This document shows, piece by piece, positions 41,456-52,000 of a stretch of DNA of 64,000 nt. Under the pieces are notes generated by a model. The model saw only the letters and a list, made by a program, of their open reading frames with translations. It searched no databases and had not been told where the DNA came from. The position numbers were made by a program, and so were the translations under genes. Where the stretch lies: the NCBI RefSeq assembly GCF_003013715.1, contig NC_072815.1, positions 1,178,001 to 1,242,000 of the forward strand, given 5' to 3'. Positions within the stretch are counted from its first letter, which is position 1. The number at the start of each line of letters is the position of its first letter. Source of the stretch: Candidozyma auris (taxonomy: Eukaryota > Ascomycota > Pichiomycetes > Serinales > Metschnikowiaceae).

Positions 41456-42556
41456 ATGCCAGATGGAGCCCTCACCGAACTACATCAGCAGCACGGAAAG
41501 CCCGAGCAAGAACTGCAACGAACGCTTGACACCCAGCGCAAGTTAGAGTTCATCACGATGGTGAGGCGAAACATGGAGAATAGAAAGATGAAGGAGAGCG
41601 GTAACAGTAATGGAGGGTACCTGCCGTTTCCCACGGAAGAAAACCCGCTCAAGATGGGGTTTGGCGCTGACGAGATCAAGCTTATAAGAAAAGAAATGGA
41701 AGAACTAATCAAAAAGATTGGGCTCAGAGAAATGCTAAATGATCGCACAGAAGGAGACGAGGAAAAGATGTTGCGCGGGGACGAGATCATGAAGCTTCAG
41801 CGGAAGATAGCCGAGGCCGAAGCTGAGCAGAACAGCGCCCAGGAAGGCTTCTCCTTGTATGGGACCAAAGACGAAGAAGGGCTTCATGCCGGTAATGGCG
41901 ACTGCGGGTATGAAGATGATGAGTATGACGATGCAGAGCAGGACGATTACGACATTGGCGAATTGCAAGGCGACGCAGAGTTTCTGTATGAGTACGGACC
42001 CACGCATCACATTGAGGTGGAGCTCAGCGACGGCCCGGTGGGCGAAGGTGGAAATAGAGACGACGAGGCGTCGTGCGAGTTTACGTTTGAGTATGACCAG
42101 AACGGGAAGCTCGTGCCCACGTACTGCAACGTGGAAGAACAGCTTCGATTCATGAACTTACGAGATAAAACCCCCAACAGCACGATGGTGGCGCCGCCGA
42201 CGGGGGAGAAGACGAAGAAGAACAAGAAAAAGAACAAGAAAAAGAAGAAGCTGCAGCAGGACGGTCAAAAAGGCCAGCCGGTGGGGAACCAGCGTGGTGG
42301 TTTTGACGCTGATCTCGGGTGTCTCTTCTGTCAGTACGAGGCAGCGTTTGGCGTCAAGCCCGTGCACATGATGCGGTGGTACGACCAGAAGGTGATGAAC
42401 GAGGAGAGACACAGACAGAAAGTTCGAGAGAAGCTTGAGCGGGCTAAGCTGAAGGCACTCAAGCGGCAGCAGTCGGGGTACCATGCGGAGGATGGTGGTG
42501 GCGACGATGGCGAAGAGCTGGATGCCAGCAGAACCACCGTGGTAGACCAGGGGTAA
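41456..42556 (+). CDS. Acidic / lysine-rich protein with C-terminal CxxC segment, possibly Ibd2-like
   Basis: A 366-aa protein from ATG 41456. The N-terminal half is helical and charged (LEFITMVRRNMENRKM). A very acidic middle (about 135-180, EDDEYDDAEQDDYDIGE) follows, then FTFEYDQNGKLVPTY. A lysine/asparagine run (KKNKKKNKKKKKL, about 250-265) may act as a nuclear signal. The conserved-looking C-terminal block is CLFCQYEAAFGVKPVHMMRWYDQK. The arrangement recalls yeast Ibd2, a spindle-checkpoint protein, but I cannot confirm this without a search. It is in tandem after EFL1 with 344 bp between. Confidence 0.6.
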   Translation: MPDGALTELHQQHGKPEQELQRTLDTQRKLEFITMVRRNMENRKMKESGNSNGGYLPFPTEENPLKMGFGADEIKLIRKEMEELIKKIGLREMLNDRTEGDEEKMLRGDEIMKLQRKIAEAEAEQNSAQEGFSLYGTKDEEGLHAGNGDCGYEDDEYDDAEQDDYDIGELQGDAEFLYEYGPTHHIEVELSDGPVGEGGNRDDEASCEFTFEYDQNGKLVPTYCNVEEQLRFMNLRDKTPNSTMVAPPTGEKTKKNKKKNKKKKKLQQDGQKGQPVGNQRGGFDADLGCLFCQYEAAFGVKPVHMMRWYDQKVMNEERHRQKVREKLERAKLKALKRQQSGYHAEDGGGDDGEELDASRTTVVDQG

Positions 42557-43114
42557 ACCAAAAAGACTTAACTTATAGCAACATATATATCATGAGGTAA
42601 TGACTATGGCGAAGCCAATTGAAAGTGTACGCGGTGATTCGGTGGGGAATTCTGCTGTTTAGGGTATTCTTATCACAGTGAGACGAGTTCTTTGCGATAG
42701 GACGTAGCAGTACTCAATGAGAGAATCAGTGAAAAGTGAACTTGCTCCTGCTCCAAAACGTCTCAAATTGAACTTTTCATCGTAATATTGCCTAAGGCTA
42801 CTATTTAGCCCCATTTTTTAATTTTTTTTTCTTTTTTATTTCATTTCCTCTAAACAACAAATAAGTCACTCTCAGATCGAGAACTAGTACCATACGTATC
42901 AGCCCACCTTTGCTAACTGAATCAACAAAATCCCAGAAGCAATAACAAAACCACCGGTGTCTGAACACCTTCTCCATCCTATTTTCTTTTTTTTTCTTTT
43001 TCCATTTCCAATTCTATAAATTCCTCTCCTTGGCTATTTTGCACCCATACCTGCGCGTAAACCATCTACATCACTACATACTACAAACCCCACCTAGAAC
43101 CAACCAACACTCAC
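42557..43114. other. Intergenic region with T-rich tracts
   Basis: A 558-bp promoter/terminator region. T-rich runs near 42816-42840 and 42984-43000 precede the 120-aa gene and resemble poly(dA:dT) promoter tracts. No gene seen. Confidence 0.45.
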
Positions 43115-43477
43115 ATGTTTGCCAAATCTGCTACGCCGGCCACGCCCGTGACAAGACCCAAGTCCCACATCAACGAGAGCGTCACGTGGGTCAAGGAATG
43201 GTACAATCCCCTTGAATACGGCTCGGGTGGACCTGCCAATTTGAAGTTGAAAGGTTGGGTCAAGACCAACGCCGCTGACACAGAGATCGCTGCTCCCAAC
43301 GTCGACACGAATGGAGTTTACGACTTGGACGCTCACAAGTACTTGCAGGAGCCTGTAGTTGTGGAAGTGGCCAAGGAGGCGACTCCAGATCCTCAGCAGG
43401 AGAGCGACTTGCGTCTGGCGTTGAGTATGGACAAGAAGGATGACCAGATCTCGTCGCTCCTGGGTTTGGGCATGTAA
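43115..43477 (+). CDS. Conserved-looking 120-aa protein of unknown function
   Basis: It starts MFAKSATPATPV. The segment ESVTWVKEWYNPLE followed by LKLKGWVKT (about 20-53) contains aromatic pairs similar in spacing to the short Rtt102/BCL7-like chromatin-remodeller subunits, but this is a weak resemblance. The C-terminus is acidic and ends in a short hydrophobic helix (ISSLLGLGM). Poly(dT) promoter tracts and a C/A-rich leader upstream support expression. It lies tail to tail with REX1. Confidence 0.6.
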   Translation: MFAKSATPATPVTRPKSHINESVTWVKEWYNPLEYGSGGPANLKLKGWVKTNAADTEIAAPNVDTNGVYDLDAHKYLQEPVVVEVAKEATPDPQQESDLRLALSMDKKDDQISSLLGLGM

Positions 43478-43735
43478 TTGACCAGTTTAGGTTCTAAGTG
43501 GTGCACCTTGAAGATGAGAATGTTGAATGGTGCACATTGATTGTGAAAGTGTTGATGCTAGGGATTGTCCTTTTTGTATACTATAAGCTGTATTCATAGT
43601 GGATTGACAAGATTCTGTATGAATGAGAGAGGCGGCGGATTGTTGAAAAGCAATTGCTTCTATTGACTTAAAGTTGTAGATTTGTTTTATGCTTTGTTAT
43701 GCTATTCACCTGTCTTGCTTTGCCCAAAGCCTAGG

Positions 43736-45379
43736 TCACCTCCAGTTCTTCAATGATCCATGGCCCTTCTGTTCATCAGACTCTTCCTGCGATGGCTTGA
43801 TGGCAACAAAGGCAAGTGATCTTCTGGCTTCGGCCACCGCTCTTTTGAGCTGCGACTCTTTGTCAAAGTCCCACACTTCATCTGGACTTGTTACCTTTTC
43901 TCCTTGTTTTTGCTTCTTGTTAAATTGCCGCTTCACACAGCTGAGTTTCTGGATTTCTGGCTTGTCGGCGCTCCCGCCGAGGACAATAAATAATGAATAT
44001 TCGGGAACACTCGTCCACACGTCATCGAGTTGCTCACTTAAACGCTGTTTCTGCTCACTCGATGCACCCTTTGGAAACTGTGAAAATTTGGCAAAAATGA
44101 TCTTGCTCTCTCCTAATGTTGCCTTCACTTTTGCAGCAACCTCGTCATCATTACTAGCGGCCACATGCGTCACCGTATCTAGGAAACAGCCAGGCACTTT
44201 CCACTCGGTCATCAGCGTGTCTAGTATGGAGGTCTTGTGACCTGTGGAGCTTCTAATCACCGCTGAAATGGGCAAAAAATCGGGTTCTTGTCCGAAATGC
44301 ATACCGTTTGAAAGTTTGAGCTTCACCAAGTCCAAGCATGCGACGGCGTCCTCAATAGACGAGTGGCCCTGCCCGATTTCCTCACCTTGTTGAATTTGTC
44401 TGTTTAGATACTTCTCACAAAGCCATTTGAGACTTGCTTTGTACGGCTTTTTGCGATGATGGTCATATATCACACACGTGTCGACGACTTTTCCGTGGAC
44501 CATCTTCAACACGTTGAAATCGGACAGCAAAGAATGGCCCACCACAATGTCTGATGCAGAAATGAGCAGCTTGAGTTTCTCTCGCACATCATCTTCCGTA
44601 GTGGTGGCCTTATCCAACACCTCCTTCGTCATGCCCGAGTACCTCGTAGCGTAGTTGGTGATTTCGTCCTTTGGCTTCACAACTTCGTCGTAAACCACTT
44701 TTCCCTCGTAATTCACCACAGAAATTCTCGCTAGCTGGTTCCCTGACTCAGTCTGGCAAAACTCGCAGTCCAAGCTGAAGACATCCACCTTGTCCTTGTG
44801 AAGATCCTTCGTTTGAAACCAACCTTCAGGCGCTGTCTCACCTGACCCAGGGAAATATTTGTAATTGTGGTCCACCCAGTCTGGATCTTTTACAAGCAAA
44901 TCCTCAATTCCAATCTGCTTTAGCCTCAGTTCCTCCAGCAATTTCTCCTTGACGCTCTTGAGAATACGATCTCCAAACAACGCCGGAAGCACGGGTGCAA
45001 CTTCGCTTGAGCTTCCAGGATTTGTCATGGGAATGAGTGAAGAAAACTTCCCATCGAAAAACAGCAATTGCCTTTGTTTCTCTGCATTCTCCAACGTCAT
45101 CAAAGTATCCAATCCTCTCTCTCGAAACTCCTCTTCTAAAAGTCCTGGCACCACGCAAACCACAATATTCGCCACTTTATCCGCATTCAACACTTCAAAG
45201 TGTTCCTGTTGCTTCTTGCCATGAGGCTGAGCGACCTGAAGTACCAACTTTCGAATCAGCGTTAGCGATATAGGCACCTTATTTATGTTGATAGTTGGCT
45301 TCGCAAGCATCTTCTTGAGCTTCCTTTTGTGCACTTTCCGCTTTTTCGCAGGTTGTTCAGAGCCATTCTGAGTTGGCAT
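43736..45379 (-). CDS. REX1: RNA exonuclease Rex1/Rnh70 (DEDDh family), copy A
   Basis: A 547-aa product from ATG 45377-45379 (MPTQNG); upstream codons are probably untranslated. Rex1 is a nuclear 3'-5' exonuclease that trims 5S rRNA, tRNA and other small RNA ends. A basic nuclear-localisation stretch (KKRKVHKRKLKK) opens the protein. The DEDDh motifs are intact: Exo I SLDCEF (Asp, Glu), Exo II VGHSLLSDFNVLK (Asp), Exo III GHSSIEDAVACLD (His, Asp). A C-terminal extension with an RRM-like region is followed by a charged tail. It is in tandem with a diverged copy at 45879. Its length matches yeast Rex1 (553 aa), so this is the likelier true orthologue. Confidence 0.9.
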   Translation of the reverse strand: MPTQNGSEQPAKKRKVHKRKLKKMLAKPTININKVPISLTLIRKLVLQVAQPHGKKQQEHFEVLNADKVANIVVCVVPGLLEEEFRERGLDTLMTLENAEKQRQLLFFDGKFSSLIPMTNPGSSSEVAPVLPALFGDRILKSVKEKLLEELRLKQIGIEDLLVKDPDWVDHNYKYFPGSGETAPEGWFQTKDLHKDKVDVFSLDCEFCQTESGNQLARISVVNYEGKVVYDEVVKPKDEITNYATRYSGMTKEVLDKATTTEDDVREKLKLLISASDIVVGHSLLSDFNVLKMVHGKVVDTCVIYDHHRKKPYKASLKWLCEKYLNRQIQQGEEIGQGHSSIEDAVACLDLVKLKLSNGMHFGQEPDFLPISAVIRSSTGHKTSILDTLMTEWKVPGCFLDTVTHVAASNDDEVAAKVKATLGESKIIFAKFSQFPKGASSEQKQRLSEQLDDVWTSVPEYSLFIVLGGSADKPEIQKLSCVKRQFNKKQKQGEKVTSPDEVWDFDKESQLKRAVAEARRSLAFVAIKPSQEESDEQKGHGSLKNWR

Positions 45380-45878
45380 GTTTCTAAATGAATGTTTTTT
45401 TCCGGCCGGTCCTCTTGTGGGAAGGGTAATGGCCTGGCATCTTTTGGTCGAGCTGTGGGCGCGAAGAGATGGGTTGCAATCTGTAACCCTCGGAAAGTGC
45501 AGTAGCCAAAATTGTGGAGGTGAACAAGATGTTAGCTTTTGAGATGAGATTTTAAAATGAATTGAAAAGCTAATTCTCATCAAGTGAGGATAAAAGAAGC
45601 TTCCTTGTTGAGGACAAATAATGCTATGAAAGAGATGTTTTTCGGAAAAAATGAAAAATCTTCATGAAAGGAAAGCTGACATGTAGAACTCAGTGAAGCT
45701 CTCTAAAAGCATAGAGATGATCTCAAGCACATTCGTGATTGTAAATATGCATTGATGAAGGTATGCACTTCGTAGAAGCTGAAGTTGGTCACTTTTTAGT
45801 GGTCCACGCAATGATGCATTTAAAGACGATAAGCACACCTTTGACGTAATAAAATCAACTGACATCATTTAGGCTTCA
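45380..45878. other. Spacer between the two REX1-type genes
   Basis: About 500 bp between the start of copy A and the stop of copy B. No separate gene seen. Confidence 0.45.
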
Positions 45879-47372
45879 TCAGATCTCCTTTTTCACCGCA
45901 AACAACGCTACACCCTTCTTCGCCTCCTCGACCATGATCTTGAGCTTCTTTTTGTGGCCGTAACCGAACCTATCGGTCACGGCGATGGAAGATCGCTTCT
46001 CGCCTTGCCTCAACTTTCTGAAGTATTGACATCTCTGTCTATTAAGCTGGCTAATCTCGGGTTTGACATCGTTTTCTCCAAGCACAATAAACAAGGAATT
46101 TGCAGGTAAATCATTCCACGCCTGGTAGAGCTGGCGATCAAGTTTTACCATCTGCTCCTTCGATGCTTCTTCAAAATCAGAGAGCTTACAGAATACAAGT
46201 TTGCTCCCTTCCACAGCTCCCTTGAGTTTCTCCACTGCTTCATCATCATTGGCAACTGGCACGTGGGTGAATGTGTCATGAAAACAAGGAGCAATCTGCC
46301 ACTCGTCCATCAGCTTATCTATGAATGTTGCTTTTTCTTCAATCATGTACGAGATGGGCTGCAAATTAGGGTATTGACCGTAGAGCATTCCCCTAGAGAG
46401 CTTAAGCTGCAACAAATCGATACATGCAATGGCATCCTTCACGGATGAGTGACCTTTTTCTCCCACCTGGATTTTTCTACCGAGATGAGTTTTGCAGAGT
46501 GACTTAAGGCTTGCCCTGTAAGGCTTCTTCTTCTTGTGCTCGTAGATCACGCAGGTATCCACGATTTTGGGGTGCGCCATTTTCAACACGCTCACGTCAA
46601 ACAGCAACGAGTGGCCCACAAGCACATCAGATGCCGATGTTAGTCGCTTAAGCGTCTTCCTCACTTCAGCCTCGGTGGTTGTTGCCATGTCCATCATTCC
46701 TTTCGTTATACCCAGGTACCGCAAGCGGTAGTCGGTGATAACGTTTTCTGGCTTGACAATTTTGTCATAAACAACATTACGGTTGAAGTCCACGATAGAA
46801 ATCCTTGCGAGTTGGTCTCCTGACTCAGTTTCACAAAACTCGCAGTCTAAAGCAAATACCTCCACCAGAGGCTTGTTGAGTTCCTCAGTGTGGAACCAGT
46901 CCTTCGGCACTTCTTGCCCGTACCCCGGGTAGTACTTGTAGTTGTGTTCTTCCCAGTCTGGACTTTTAATGAGCAAATCGTCTATGGTGATATGCTGATT
47001 GGACAGCTCCAAAATTTTCTCTTTCAAGACGTCTTCGTCAATGGGAGTGGAGACTAGCGTCCGCTGAAATGGACTCACTTCAAATGCATTTCCGGGGATT
47101 CTCATTGGTATAACTTCAAGAAATTTCCCGTTGAAGAAGAGCAATTCAGGGTCGGTCTGACTTCGAAAGTCTCTCACTGCAATTTCTTGAGGCAAGTTCT
47201 TTTCCAAAAGCCTAGGAACTAGGAGAACGACAACTTTCAGAAAGTAGCCAGCAAGTTCTATCTGACTAAGAGAACTCGTTTTCTCGTGAAGTTGAGCAGC
47301 CTTCAACACTAAATCACGGACCAGCTCCAAATGTATGGGCAGCTCAAGGAGTCTGATAAACGGAAGGGTCAT
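45879..47372 (-). CDS. Rex1-like exonuclease, copy B (tandem paralogue)
   Basis: A 497-aa protein, alignable by eye with copy A along its whole length after residue 10. The catalytic residues are kept: ALDCEF, VGHSLLFDVSVLK and KGHSSVKDAIACID. Compared with copy A it lacks the N-terminal basic localisation stretch, so it may sit elsewhere in the cell or be partner-dependent. The ATG at 47370-47372 is the first in frame. It is a tandem duplication in the same orientation, clearly old because the copies have diverged strongly. A TTTGCAGCCG variant lies 106 bp upstream. Confidence 0.85.
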   Translation of the reverse strand: MTLPFIRLLELPIHLELVRDLVLKAAQLHEKTSSLSQIELAGYFLKVVVLLVPRLLEKNLPQEIAVRDFRSQTDPELLFFNGKFLEVIPMRIPGNAFEVSPFQRTLVSTPIDEDVLKEKILELSNQHITIDDLLIKSPDWEEHNYKYYPGYGQEVPKDWFHTEELNKPLVEVFALDCEFCETESGDQLARISIVDFNRNVVYDKIVKPENVITDYRLRYLGITKGMMDMATTTEAEVRKTLKRLTSASDVLVGHSLLFDVSVLKMAHPKIVDTCVIYEHKKKKPYRASLKSLCKTHLGRKIQVGEKGHSSVKDAIACIDLLQLKLSRGMLYGQYPNLQPISYMIEEKATFIDKLMDEWQIAPCFHDTFTHVPVANDDEAVEKLKGAVEGSKLVFCKLSDFEEASKEQMVKLDRQLYQAWNDLPANSLFIVLGENDVKPEISQLNRQRCQYFRKLRQGEKRSSIAVTDRFGYGHKKKLKIMVEEAKKGVALFAVKKEI

Positions 47373-47856
47373 TGTAGATAAAATGTTGCAACCGGGATTT
47401 TAAACTCGAAACAATTGGGTCTATAATTCTATGAATCCAACCTTTTTTGTTTGAGGGATGATTCAAGTGATTCGAAATTTGCAGCCGCGAGCTTGATCCG
47501 TATGGATAATCAGTGCGCAGGAATTCCATCGTTAGTGAAACCAAGGGAGAATGGGTGGAAGGGTATATGACATTCATGCGCTGTGGTTTCAAGGAGTTTA
47601 CTGGGTCGTCGACAATAAAGAAGGAACGACATGAAATTCCGAAGCAAAGGTTGATCGCACGCATGTAAGTGAATATCAGCAGATCATAGTGTCCCAGAAA
47701 CAGAGCATTTGCAGCAACGGGAAGCCGCAAAAGTGTGAAATTCATTCACTGTCTTGTAGTTTAAAGGATATCAAAGGATCAAGCAACTTTCACGGTGTTA
47801 TGGAAAGCAGTTGATGGTGATGCAGGTAACGTATAGCAACGTGAATATAGTATCGC

Positions 47857-48789
47857 TCATTGCTTGAAAGCATTCTCAATCTTTGCAACGATTTCTTTGT
47901 ATGAAAGCGGTTTAGGGGGCTCTGGCTTCTGCGGTTCCTCTTCGTATCCCACCAACTGCTTTGCCTTCTCCACAAATCGCTCGTCGCTGCTCTCGAGAAA
48001 CTCATCATACAAGTCATTCAACTCTTCTGTCTCAACGTCGTTTTCAAGCAAGGGCGACTCATCAGTTCGAGGAATCAGTTTCGCCACTAACTGGATCCTG
48101 CTCCACAGGTCCCATCCCAACATGAGGCACTGGTGCAATTGAAGCATGTCAGTGATAGGACTGCCTTCTGATTTGAATATTTGCAACTCCTCATCGTTGC
48201 TCTTCTTCAACTCACCTTGTAAGGTTGAGAGCATGAGGAGAGCTTTCTCTGGATCCTCTACCTCCTCTAACTGCCCAGATATTGCTGCAAAGTATGCCCC
48301 GTGTTTAAGAGCTAAAAATCGTAGAAGCTGCTGGATCCCACAATTGCCCTCCAGAATATAGTCCAGTGGTTGCAAATGTGAAACATTGAAAACCATGAAC
48401 GTCCTAAATCCTATGGTTTTATCCGATTGGCCCTGAGGCAAGGTGACGTTGTATTTTGTACTTGCAGACCCGCGAGGAAGCGTACTTCCAGCCAAAAGCG
48501 TCAATTGTTGCTTATACAGCTCCACATAGATATTATGGTGCTTTTTCACTTGTTCATCACTACTGTTTTTGAGTAGTAGACGGATAGCGTCTAGGTAATC
48601 TGGCAAATCGTAGTACACAAGCACAACTTTGATTTCTCCATCCTTGTGCCCGGTCAAAAGCTTTGAAATATAGTCATTTAGCACAACCAAGTTGTAGATC
48701 ACATACAAGTCGAGATCGTCGCTGAAATTGTACTTAATTGTCTTTGCTAACTTCGATGTACAGTGCACAATTAGCACCAAGTTAGTCAT
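47857..48789 (-). CDS. Possible dynein light intermediate chain (Dyn3-like)
   Basis: A 310-aa protein starting MTNLVLIVHCTSK. The fold pattern suggests a degenerate Ras-like domain. A hydrophobic first strand is present but no GKT/S P-loop. The segments GFRTFMVFNVSHL and LLRFLALKHGAYFAAIS resemble the part of dynein light intermediate chains before the GWD motif, and GWDLWSRIQLV matches the GWD...KI.L signature. A C-terminal amphipathic helix (YKEIVAKIENAF) follows an acidic/Pro-rich linker. The call is by motif resemblance only and could be wrong. It is divergent from TAF1 with 249 bp between the starts. Confidence 0.5.
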   Translation of the reverse strand: MTNLVLIVHCTSKLAKTIKYNFSDDLDLYVIYNLVVLNDYISKLLTGHKDGEIKVVLVYYDLPDYLDAIRLLLKNSSDEQVKKHHNIYVELYKQQLTLLAGSTLPRGSASTKYNVTLPQGQSDKTIGFRTFMVFNVSHLQPLDYILEGNCGIQQLLRFLALKHGAYFAAISGQLEEVEDPEKALLMLSTLQGELKKSNDEELQIFKSEGSPITDMLQLHQCLMLGWDLWSRIQLVAKLIPRTDESPLLENDVETEELNDLYDEFLESSDERFVEKAKQLVGYEEEPQKPEPPKPLSYKEIVAKIENAFKQ

Positions 48790-48934
48790 TCCCAGGCTTG
48801 CGAAATCTTACCAACAGCCGATAAAATGGTAGAGTAATCGGATCTGTAAAGATATGATCCAGTAAGATGAGAATTCTCTGTAGGATTTGTCCGATTGGCC
48901 GGACTGAATGTAATTGGTATTTGGTAGCTTGTTG

Positions 48935-48993
48935 GTATGTACTGCACATTTACTAACAATCACCATGTTACATACTAAACTCTTGATCCTTAG
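48935..48993 (+). other. Candidate 5'-UTR intron of TAF1
   Basis: GTATGT (48935-48940), TACTAAC (48951-48957) and TAG (48991-48993) in order, 46 bp before the TAF1 ATG. The upstream frame that would join in phase has a TAA and no ATG, so any intron here would be in the leader. The very short distance from 5' splice site to branch point is a reason for doubt. Confidence 0.3.
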
Positions 48994-49038
48994 CATCCTC
49001 AACTAGTACTCCATTTTCCCAGTGAGAGTTCCCACGAA

Positions 49039-52000
49039 ATGCCACCAAAGGGTACAAAGGGATCTTCACGAGCAGAAGGCTCGGGAAATGGCGACAGTTT
49101 CTACAATTCGCTTGTCCAGGGCGATGTAGATGTGCCTGACGATAAAGTAATAGATGAGATCTTTGCAGAGAGAACAACACAGCATGCGGACGATGCCATA
49201 GATTACGAGGATATTGATGAATTGGCCGATGAAAACGAGGACGAGGTTTCTGGAATGGTTATCGAAGAATCAAAGGAAGCTGGCATGCCAGCAGAGGGCT
49301 TGGATGATGAACAGGAGCTACAAAACAAAGCAAACGATCAGTTTGATGCTTTTTTTGGTGATGACGACGATGAAGAAAAGGCTGCTCAGAGTGACCACTT
49401 TGATCATATGGATGGAGCAGACATGGACATGTTGGGAGACATGAATAACCAGTTTGGGTTTGAGGACGATGGACTCAACGATTTGAATTTGGGATTTGAA
49501 GATGAACTTGGTCACGAGCACACAATGAAAGAGCTGGAGCCTTCACGAAAGAGAAAATCATCGCAAGAATTGGCGCAAAAGAAGGCTAAGTTGCAGAAGA
49601 TCGTGGCTGACATGGAGTCAAGGCACAAAGCCCGAATGGTGGCGAAATACTACCATGAGTATAGTCCCAGCAAGCCAGTCAACTTTCATACCATGTCACT
49701 TCCTGCTCCAAAATACTATAACCACTTGCGGCCTGCGATTGCTTTTAGGTCTAATGTAAAACCACTAATACCAATGAAATTGAGCATGGAGGTCGAGCCT
49801 GATCAAAAGAAGGCATTCAAATCCAAACGTGGCGTTATCAATGACGCTTCTCAAAAGAAAGGCATAGTTCAGATCACACAGGCGGATCTTGACCTAATAG
49901 AGGATCTAGAACGTAATGGAGATACGTCGGTAAAGGTCAAGGTGCTTCCGTTTATTTCGTCAGATGGCATCGAGTACGACAAATTTGCCGAGTTCAGCAA
50001 AGACCTAGTACTTGCAAGCACCGACTGGGACGATGATGCTATCATTGATGCTGGTGATAAAGACAAGATGGCCAAACCATCCAGACCAGGCATCTCAACT
50101 GACAAGTTTGTTGACGACGATATAGACTATGATGACGAAAACATCTTCAATGGCCAAGTGGCACCAGATAAGTTTGAGCTAAATATGAATGATCCAAACC
50201 TTTTGTTTGTACCTGACAAGAAGAAGACTGATACCGCCAAATCGAGGGCAGTGATCCCTACTGATAAAAAACAGTTGCAATTGAAATTCAATGTGTCAAA
50301 TGACAAGCAATACGAAATTCTCAGGAACAACTATAACACGAAGGTTAGAAGTCAATTGAGTAACCTTACCATCGAGCATTCCGTCCCAGCATTGAGGCTA
50401 CAAACGCCATACTACAAGATCAGGTTGTCTAAGGAAGAGGCAAGAGCATATCATAGAGCCAAATTCCAGGTAAGGCAGGGCTCTTTGATCTGCTTCTCCA
50501 AACCCAAGGTGCGTAAGAAGAAGAAGGACAAGGGCAAGACTCAAACGGAGATCTTCAGTAAGACATCTGATTTGACGGCTGCTGATACCGCTCCACTCAT
50601 TGCAATGGAATACTGCGAAGAATACCCAAATATCTTGTCTAACTTTGGTATGAGCAGTAAAGTGATTAACTACTACAGAAAAGAGAAGGAAGATGATAAC
50701 CTGCGTCCAAAGGCTCCAATTGGAGAAACACATGTTCTTGGAGTAGAGGATCGCTCCCCCTTCTGGAATTTCGGACATGTTGCGAAAGGCGACTTCGTTC
50801 CCACCTTGTACAACAACATGATCAGAGCACCCATTTTTAAACAGGAGCCAAAAAGTACAGACTTCCTTCTCATCAGGTCCCTGGGATGTGGTAATCACCA
50901 AAGACATTACCTTCGTGCTATTAACAATTTGTTTGCAGTTGGTAATGTCTTCCCTGCTGTTGAGGTTCCTGCACCACATTCCAGAAAGGTTACCAATACA
51001 TCGAAGAACCGTTTGAAGATGATCGTATACCGTACGATGAACAAAAATGGAAATGCTCGTCTCTCTGTCAAAGACATCTCCCTGCATTTCCCTGATCAAA
51101 ATGACATGCAAAATAGACAAAGGCTTAAGGAATTTATGGAGTATCAAAGAAAGGGAGATGACCAAGGTTTTTGGAAAATCAAAAACATGGATGTTGTACC
51201 AACAGAAGAGGAGATAAGGGCCATGATCACACCAGAAGACGTTGCTCTTTTGGATAGTATGCAACATGGTCTGCAAGTCCTTGACGACATTGACTCGTTG
51301 TATAACGATGACTCGAGAAAGCAGAATCTCAAGAGAGAAAAGAGAGAAAAGGAGAATGGCAAGGATGCTGAGGAAGAGAACGAGGAAAAAGAGAAGGCAG
51401 AAAGAAAGAGGAGAGAAAAGGATGGCGAAACTGATGAAACCATTGATGAGGGTCTTTCGCCATGGAGTCTTTCCAGAAGCTTCATCATCGCCAATCAAAC
51501 GAAAGCTATGCTTCAACTTAATGGTGAAGGTGACAATAGTGGTATTGGCCTCGGGTTTTCCTTCTTGCGGGCGACACAAAAGCACGGATTCAAACCATTA
51601 TTCCCTCCTCCAAAGGAGTCAGTGCCTAAGAACACAACTGCTGCGTATCAGCAGAAGCTCTATGAAAACGAGATATCGAGAATCTGGTATTCTCAGAGAA
51701 GCTCGTTGACAGTTGACAACAGGGAAGGTCACACATTGGACGATATTTACAAGGAGTACAAGCCTTTGGACCACGTCGAGTATATGAAGCAAAAATTTGC
51801 GAAGGAAAAGGAGGATAAAGTCAAGCAAGAAGGTGTTCAGTCTGCAAGAAGAAACGTTTTGAAGATCACACGTCTCGTCAGGGACGAGAACAATGTCGTT
51901 CAAAGAAGAGTCGAGTATGTCACCGATCCTCGCCTAATCAAAGCTTATATCAAGAGAAAGAAGCAGATTGAAGGCGACAAGATGTCCATGGTGGATGCAA

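Noticed and set aside
47344..47745. 133-codon minus frame overlapping the start of Rex1 copy B
   Set aside because: I tested it as a missing N-terminus, but it has no resemblance to the basic N-terminus of copy A and is in another frame.
50398..51585. 395-codon minus-strand frame within TAF1
   Set aside because: It overlaps a conserved coding region fully, and its product has no recognisable motif.
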